A DNA stretch of 64,000 nt from NCBI GenBank assembly GCA_023396255.1, contig JAEWWU010000007.1, positions 1 to 64,000 of the forward strand, in the 5' to 3' direction. Position 1 is the first letter of the stretch. Every line of letters begins with the position of its first letter. Shown piece by piece: positions 59,880-64,000 of this stretch. The notes beneath the pieces were generated by a model. It did not search any database and had not been told where the DNA came from. It saw only the letters and a program-made list of their open reading frames with translations. A program made the translations under genes and the position numbers. The DNA comes from Bacteroidota bacterium (GTDB lineage: Bacteria > Bacteroidota > Bacteroidia > Bacteroidales > Porphyromonadaceae).

Positions 59880-59953
59880 GGTCCTATAGCTCAGTTGGTT
59901 AGAGCACCTGACTCATAATCAGGGAGTCCTTGGTTCAAGCCCAAGTGGGACCA
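59880..59953 (+). tRNA. tRNA with CAT anticodon, probably tRNA-Ile2
   Basis: A complete 74-nt cloverleaf: acceptor GGTCCTA/TGGGACC, D stem GCTC/GAGC, anticodon stem CCTGA/TCAGG with loop CTCATAA, T stem CTTGG/CCAAG and discriminator A; CCA is not encoded. CAT can mean elongator Met or the Ile2 species whose C34 is changed to lysidine by TilS. C4-G69 and C5-G68 in the acceptor stem are the pairs known to favour TilS in E. coli tRNA-Ile2, so Ile2 is preferred. It is not an initiator, since the anticodon stem lacks the three G-C pairs. Confidence 0.9.
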
Positions 59954-59955
59954 CG

Positions 59956-59993
59956 AAAAGGTCATCTGAGATCTGTTCTCAGTGACCTTTTTT
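59956..59993 (+). terminator. intrinsic terminator after the tRNA
   Basis: AAAAGGTCA pairs with TGACCTTTT, with CTGAG/CTCAG inside (one mismatched base between the helices). A T tract follows, directly after the tRNA. It may also stop minus-strand transcription from the hydrolase. Confidence 0.88.
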
Positions 59994-60018
59994 ACTTTCA
60001 TTCCTTCTAACGAAATAA

Positions 60019-61407
60019 TTACTCTTCCACCAGGAACTGCTCGCGTAGCCACAGTAAAACCTCTTGAGCTATGGTTGTGGGAATCTGTGCATACTCCGTA
60101 ACATTCCCTGTTCGAGCTGGTTGAAAAAGATGATTAAGCCCGGAAAACAATTTAACTTTGGCTTGAGGGCAATATCTCATCACTAAAGATGCATTGTGTG
60201 GCAAAACCTGTTTATCTAATTCCCCTTGCAAAACCCAAACCGGACATTGTACTTTTTGCAAATATCTCTCCGGATGCTCTTTGATCAAACTATGAAATCC
60301 AGGAGACAAAACCTGCTGAATCATTAGAGACACTTGTTTTGACAATTCGGGTTCTACCAATCCCAAAGCAAACATCTCTTTTCTCAAATAATCGGAAAGC
60401 TGTTTTTCTAATATCTCCTTGTTTTTCAAAGTAGGTTGCTTTTTCACAAAAGAATAAACGTAACGATTAATAGATTCGTTCTTCCGCAATAGTTCTTGAG
60501 GTAATCCGGCCAACTCACCCAGAGCATTGTTTTGCTCTATCAATAATTCATCCAATGGCAATATCGGAGCTGCTAGCAACACCACTCCGGCTATTTTATC
60601 ATCCTGTGTTGCCAACATAGAAGCAATTAAACCTCCCTCACTGTGCCCAAGAAGAAATACTTGAGAAGCATCTACATCCGGGAGGCTTCGTAAATATTCC
60701 ACTCCACAAGCTGCATCTTGCATAAGATCTTGGATGGTTGCTTCAAAATATTTTCCTGAACTTTTTCCTGTACCCCTATCATCGTAGCGAAGTACAATGT
60801 ATCCGGCTTTTGTCAAACAGTCAGCCAATTGTTCAAAAGGTTTATGTCCGGCAATGGTTTCGTCTCTATCCTGTGCCCCACTACCACTGATAAGTAAAAA
60901 AGCCGGCAACTTGTCCTTCAATTTTTGCTTTGGTTTTGTTACAGTACCTGCCAAAGTTCCCACTACTCCATTATAAAAGCACTCATTCTGCAAATACGAT
61001 GAAGAAGTGCGCTGCCTTTGCCATTTGGTTAATAATTGGCGAGAAAATACAGATCGTTTTAGAACTAATGGAATAGACATTCCATTTTGTTCAAATTTAC
61101 CCTCCAAAACATCGGATTCCTTCAGATAAGTAGCGTTATAAGAAAGATTCAGATCTTTCTGAATTATAATAAGTTGCAAACCATCTACTTTTACTGAGGT
61201 AACGGGGATATCCATTACTCCTTGATCGGGACTATCCAATGTGGCACTCCAGACATCATTCTCAGATTTTGTCAGATTTATTGACAAGGAAAGGTCTATT
61301 GTAGGAGAAACCTTGAGCACACCGGACCAATATCCCTCTAAATTTTGAGCATTTGCAACTGATATACCACTAAGAGCAAATGCAAGAATATAAACGAAAT
61401 GTTTCAT
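60019..61407 (-). CDS. exported alpha/beta hydrolase
   Basis: A 462-residue secreted or periplasmic esterase/peptidase-like protein. The signal peptide is MKHFVYILAFALSGISVANAQ with an ANA-Q cleavage site. A beta-rich N-terminal domain (about 22-125, beginning LEGYWSGVLKV) is followed by the alpha/beta hydrolase fold. That fold has FLLISGSGAQDRDE as oxyanion strand, LRYDDRGTGKSSGKY, the nucleophile elbow GHSEGG, a helical cap and a C-terminal QGELDKQVLPHNA (acid) with GLNHLFQPA (histidine). This matches S9/S33-type hydrolases found widely in Bacteroidota. Substrate is unknown. It is convergent with the tRNA gene. Confidence 0.88.
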   Translation of the reverse strand: MKHFVYILAFALSGISVANAQNLEGYWSGVLKVSPTIDLSLSINLTKSENDVWSATLDSPDQGVMDIPVTSVKVDGLQLIIIQKDLNLSYNATYLKESDVLEGKFEQNGMSIPLVLKRSVFSRQLLTKWQRQRTSSSYLQNECFYNGVVGTLAGTVTKPKQKLKDKLPAFLLISGSGAQDRDETIAGHKPFEQLADCLTKAGYIVLRYDDRGTGKSSGKYFEATIQDLMQDAACGVEYLRSLPDVDASQVFLLGHSEGGLIASMLATQDDKIAGVVLLAAPILPLDELLIEQNNALGELAGLPQELLRKNESINRYVYSFVKKQPTLKNKEILEKQLSDYLRKEMFALGLVEPELSKQVSLMIQQVLSPGFHSLIKEHPERYLQKVQCPVWVLQGELDKQVLPHNASLVMRYCPQAKVKLFSGLNHLFQPARTGNVTEYAQIPTTIAQEVLLWLREQFLVEE

Positions 61408-61712
61408 AATCAGTTCTTTTAAAGAATATTCTTATTATAACCTTAAAAAGTAGTCCAAGAAGGAGCAAAACGAATCATCAAACTCAACGTATGAGACTTA
61501 TACGCAAAGGTGATGTTGATAGGATTATAGGAGTTTTAAAGGATGAAGCCACAATGCCCCTCAAAAACCATCCTCTTTCCAAATCTCACATATGGGGCAA
61601 AAGAGTGTCCATAAGCTGAGTTTGAGGAGGAGAAAAGGGCCACAAATAGCCTCTCACAAAAGGAGAAAAAAAGACAACGCTACCCAAGATCCTGATCATT
61701 GCACCTACACAC
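61408..61712. other. intergenic, nothing identified
   Basis: About 305 bases between two minus-strand genes. No TAnnTTTG element, T-tailed hairpin, RNA gene or supported open frame was found on either strand. Confidence 0.45.
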
Positions 61713-62654
61713 TTATGATTTATGCAAAATATAAACGAGAGAACTTGCCAAATTCTTATTCCTCAAAGAAGCATACAAAGACCTTAACCCAAGCCCAATA
61801 CCTCTACAAAAAGCCATACCCGACCGGGTGTTCTTCCTATTTTGTTCCGAAAGGATAGAGACATAAAAGGCATCCAAATACATCGGATGTACGGAGGAAA
61901 GGGCAAATCCATATCTACTAACCAAGGCGGAAAGTGTATTGAAAGAAAAATGCCACAAATGACGAGGTACGTCATAGGCTGCCCACATTCTCTTGTAATG
62001 GCGAGCATCAAAAGAGGCACTATTGGGCAAAGCCAATACAAGGGCTCCTCCCGGTTTCAACATTTGATAAAAAGCCGACAAATGAGCATCTAAATCTGGA
62101 ATGTGTTCTAAAACGTGCCACAACGTAATGACTTGAAAAGCATCTTTTTCATACACTTTTGGCAAAGCTGATATATGAGCAAAAGACCTATCTAGACCTA
62201 TGCGTTGTGCCACCAAAGCACGGGCATCATCGTCAACCTCTACAGCAACAACATCGCAGTCCAATCTTCTTATTTGATCGGCAAAGTACCCTGTACCAGC
62301 ACCGACATCTAAAAGAGAGGACGGCAACATCCCTCCCAAAGATCGCTCAACCCACGAAATTTTCTGTTTAAGCATCCTGTTTCTCGCCAAACGAAACAAA
62401 GTGCTGGTCACACCTCTAGAGGTATCGCTATGGGGCATATAGTTCTTGGATTTATAATAGGCTCCCAAATTTTCTGCATTAGGAGGATTGCCTGTTTGTA
62501 TAAAACCACAGTCCACACAACGATGCAAGGAGAATTCTTCTCCGGAAACCAAGTAATCTTTACATCGCCCCAGTACTCTAAAACGAAAACCACCACACAC
62601 AGGACAAGGGCTGTGTGTAGTGGTTACTAATGTATCTGTTGATATCAAAGACAT
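61713..62654 (-). CDS. class I SAM-dependent methyltransferase with zinc-binding N-terminus
   Basis: A 313-residue protein. The N-terminus has two CxxC pairs, CPVCGG and CVDCGF, typical of a zinc-ribbon in methyltransferase type 12/C-methyltransferase-like proteins. The Rossmann core has LLDVGAGTGYFADQIRRL as SAM motif, then VVAVEVDDDARALVAQRIG, ITLWHVLEHIPDL and MLKPGGALVLALPNSAS. A C-terminal extension includes YDVPRHLWHFSFNTLSALV, common in enzymes that act on sugars or lipids. The methyl acceptor is unknown. It ends far from the hydrolase gene but is only 12 bases after mazG, so the two are probably co-transcribed. Confidence 0.87.
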   Translation of the reverse strand: MSLISTDTLVTTTHSPCPVCGGFRFRVLGRCKDYLVSGEEFSLHRCVDCGFIQTGNPPNAENLGAYYKSKNYMPHSDTSRGVTSTLFRLARNRMLKQKISWVERSLGGMLPSSLLDVGAGTGYFADQIRRLDCDVVAVEVDDDARALVAQRIGLDRSFAHISALPKVYEKDAFQVITLWHVLEHIPDLDAHLSAFYQMLKPGGALVLALPNSASFDARHYKRMWAAYDVPRHLWHFSFNTLSALVSRYGFALSSVHPMYLDAFYVSILSEQNRKNTRSGMAFCRGIGLGLRSLYASLRNKNLASSLVYILHKS

Positions 62655-62666
62655 ATCAGAGGTCTG

Positions 62667-63503
62667 TTATTGATTCATCTTTATTTCGTTTGCATCTTTT
62701 ATATTATGCTTTTTTGCGACGTTCTTCTTGGCTTCATTCCACCAAAAATCCAATTCCCCAATTGAATACTCTGCAACTGCTTTTCCCTGTGCTAGAGCTT
62801 GCTGCTCTACGTAATTGAAACGAGTTATAAACTTCTTATTAGTTAACTCCAAAGCATTATCTGGATTAACACCATAAAGACGCGCTGCATTGATAAGACT
62901 AAAAAAGAGATCTCCAAACTCTTCTTCGATACGCTGCTCTGACAAAGAACCAGCATTCAGCTCTACCTCCAACTCTGCAATCTCTTCCTTTACTTTTTGC
63001 CACACATCTTCTCGCCTATTCCAATCAAAACCAACGGCCCTTGCTTTATCTTGAATACGGTAGGCTTTTACAACCGATGGCAAAGATACCGGAACTCCAG
63101 AAAGAACTGTCTTATTTCCGTCTTTTTCTTTCTGCTTAATTCGTTCCCAAGATTGCTCTACTTCCAAGGCATTATCGGCAACCGTTGTTCCATAGATATG
63201 CGGATGACGATAAATAAGCTTATTGCACAAACGATTACAAACATCGGAAAGATCAAAATAACCCTTCTCTTCCGCTATACGCGCATAAAAAAGGACGTGC
63301 AACAAAACATCCCCCAACTCCTTGCTCAAATTGGATATATCTTGTGCAAGGATAGCATCACTAAGTTCATATACCTCCTCTATCGTATTAGCTCTAAGAG
63401 ATTCCATTGTCTGCTCTTTATCCCACGGACAATGGGTTCTAAGAGTGTACAAAACATCCAATATACGAGCAATGGCTTCTATTTTGTCTGTTGTTGAGAT
63501 CAT
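62667..63503 (-). CDS. mazG: nucleoside triphosphate pyrophosphohydrolase MazG
   Basis: Hydrolyses (d)NTPs to NMP and pyrophosphate, removing damaged nucleotides and affecting stringent-response levels. The 278-residue protein has the tandem MazG arrangement. The first domain has CPWDKEQTMESLRANTIEEVYEL and LSKELGDVLLHVLFYARIA, giving the metal-binding EExxE and ExxD motifs. The second has EVKEEIAELE-like VKEEIAELEVELN and EEEFGDLFFSLINAARLYG. Length and spacing are normal. It starts about 45 bases downstream of the DsbD-like gene. Confidence 0.95.
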   Translation of the reverse strand: MISTTDKIEAIARILDVLYTLRTHCPWDKEQTMESLRANTIEEVYELSDAILAQDISNLSKELGDVLLHVLFYARIAEEKGYFDLSDVCNRLCNKLIYRHPHIYGTTVADNALEVEQSWERIKQKEKDGNKTVLSGVPVSLPSVVKAYRIQDKARAVGFDWNRREDVWQKVKEEIAELEVELNAGSLSEQRIEEEFGDLFFSLINAARLYGVNPDNALELTNKKFITRFNYVEQQALAQGKAVAEYSIGELDFWWNEAKKNVAKKHNIKDANEIKMNQ

Positions 63504-63548
63504 ACTTAAAGAAATAGTTTGAACCTAGTGATGCAAGAAATATAAGAA

Positions 63549-64000
63549 TTACTTCTTCTTGCGTTTAGCGAATTCTTGCAAACCGCCTTTCAAGAATTTC
63601 TTGTACTTCTCAATATCGGTATCGTGAGCATACGAAGAAGAGAGAGGTTTGCCATCAGCATCTAAAGCTACGTAATAAGGTTGAGCATTAGCAGCAAATT
63701 TACTACGTTGTAGATAACTCCACTTATCTCCCACTGTACGCAATTTACGAGTTGTTCCATTTTCTTGAACTTCAATAACTTCTGGCAATGGAGTTTTATC
63801 ATCAACCATCAAGGTTACCAAGATGTAGTCATCCTCCAACATTCCCTTTACTTGGGAATCAATCCACACAGAATTTTCCATTTCTCGACAGTTAACACAA
63901 CCAAATCCAGAGAAATCGACCAAAACGGGCTTTCCTGTTTGACGAGCATGTGTTAAAGCTGCATCATAATCTGAGAACTTAGCGTGAACCTCTCCATCGT
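63549..64000 (-). CDS. DsbD-like thiol:disulfide interchange protein, C-terminal part
   Basis: The frame is open to the window edge, so only the last 150 codons are seen. The stretch DYDAALTHARQTGKPVLVDFSGFGCVNCREMENSVW is a thioredoxin fold with a CVNC active site. It is followed by LVTLMVDDKTPLPE, a cis-proline region at AQPYYVALDADGK, and a lysine-rich end. This matches the C-terminal periplasmic domain of DsbD-family proteins in Bacteroidota, which pass electrons from cytoplasmic thioredoxin to periplasmic partners. The membrane domain would lie beyond 64000. No internal start near 63923 should be used, because it would remove the first strand of the domain. Confidence 0.88.
   Translation of the reverse strand, partial: DGEVHAKFSDYDAALTHARQTGKPVLVDFSGFGCVNCREMENSVWIDSQVKGMLEDDYILVTLMVDDKTPLPEVIEVQENGTTRKLRTVGDKWSYLQRSKFAANAQPYYVALDADGKPLSSSYAHDTDIEKYKKFLKGGLQEFAKRKKK

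Noticed and set aside
61592..61858. 88-codon plus-strand frame between hydrolase and methyltransferase
   Set aside because: Lys/Arg-rich composition, half of it antisense to the methyltransferase, and no initiation or promoter signal.

Overview
The window looks like a chromosomal segment from a member of the Bacteroidota, most likely Porphyromonadaceae and plausibly Porphyromonas. This is inferred from several things. Many promoters match the Bacteroidota -7 motif TAnnTTTG, four of them with TTG 19-20 bp upstream. Shine-Dalgarno sequences are sparse. MetK is of the long form. A Mfa1/FimA-type fimbrillin lipoprotein, a DUF4827-like lipoprotein and a DsbD-like thioredoxin of Bacteroidota style are present. 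There is no phage, plasmid, IS transposase or CRISPR array. Species cannot be named from this sequence alone.

Region 1 (1-4914): possible end of an unknown gene, then metK behind a roughly 240-nt leader, rpsA with a strong terminator, a small DUF1648-like membrane protein and tRNA-Arg(TCT).

Region 2 (5023-23099, all minus strand): an 18-kb surface-polysaccharide operon of Wzx/Wzy type. In transcription order it runs rmlA, rmlB, flippase, GT4 glycosyltransferase, EpsG/Wzy-like polymerase, hexapeptide acetyltransferase, GT4, fnlA-fnlB-fnlC (UDP-N-acetyl-L-fucosamine), wbuB (L-FucNAc transferase), a PglC-like initiating phosphoglycosyl transferase, a frame-broken GNAT acetyltransferase, an ATP-grasp ligase, ugd and a DegT-family sugar aminotransferase. 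It ends with a large Mfa1-like fimbrillin lipoprotein. No Wza/Wzc/Wzz is visible. A separate O-antigen-ligase-like gene at 50.8-52.3 kb makes an LPS-linked glycan plausible.

Region 3 (23247-39175): transketolase; groES-groEL behind a possible sigma-54 promoter; an NfnAB/SudAB-like flavoprotein pair; a run of NrnA-like phosphoesterase, DUF4827 lipoprotein, glmM, rlmD, lytic transglycosylase, ABC-F ATPase and a LolC/E-like permease.

Region 4 (39176-52271): CPA2 antiporter, SpoU/TrmH methyltransferase, two GT4 glycosyltransferases behind a TPR protein, a carboxyltransferase whose biotinyl-like domain lacks the usual lysine, an OmpH/Skp-like lipoprotein with a tiny membrane protein, and the O-antigen ligase.

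Region 5 (52268-64000): ribD divergent from prmC; a PASTA-rluD-ddl-acyltransferase run followed by a YigZ/IMPACT protein and a Crp/Fnr regulator; a CAT-anticodon tRNA (probably Ile2); an exported alpha/beta hydrolase, a methyltransferase, mazG and the 3' part of a DsbD-like gene.

The most notable non-coding signal is a family of palindromic TAGTTCCCT elements in four intergenic regions. It resembles a miniature inverted-repeat element family, and two copies have changed both stem arms in a compensating way.
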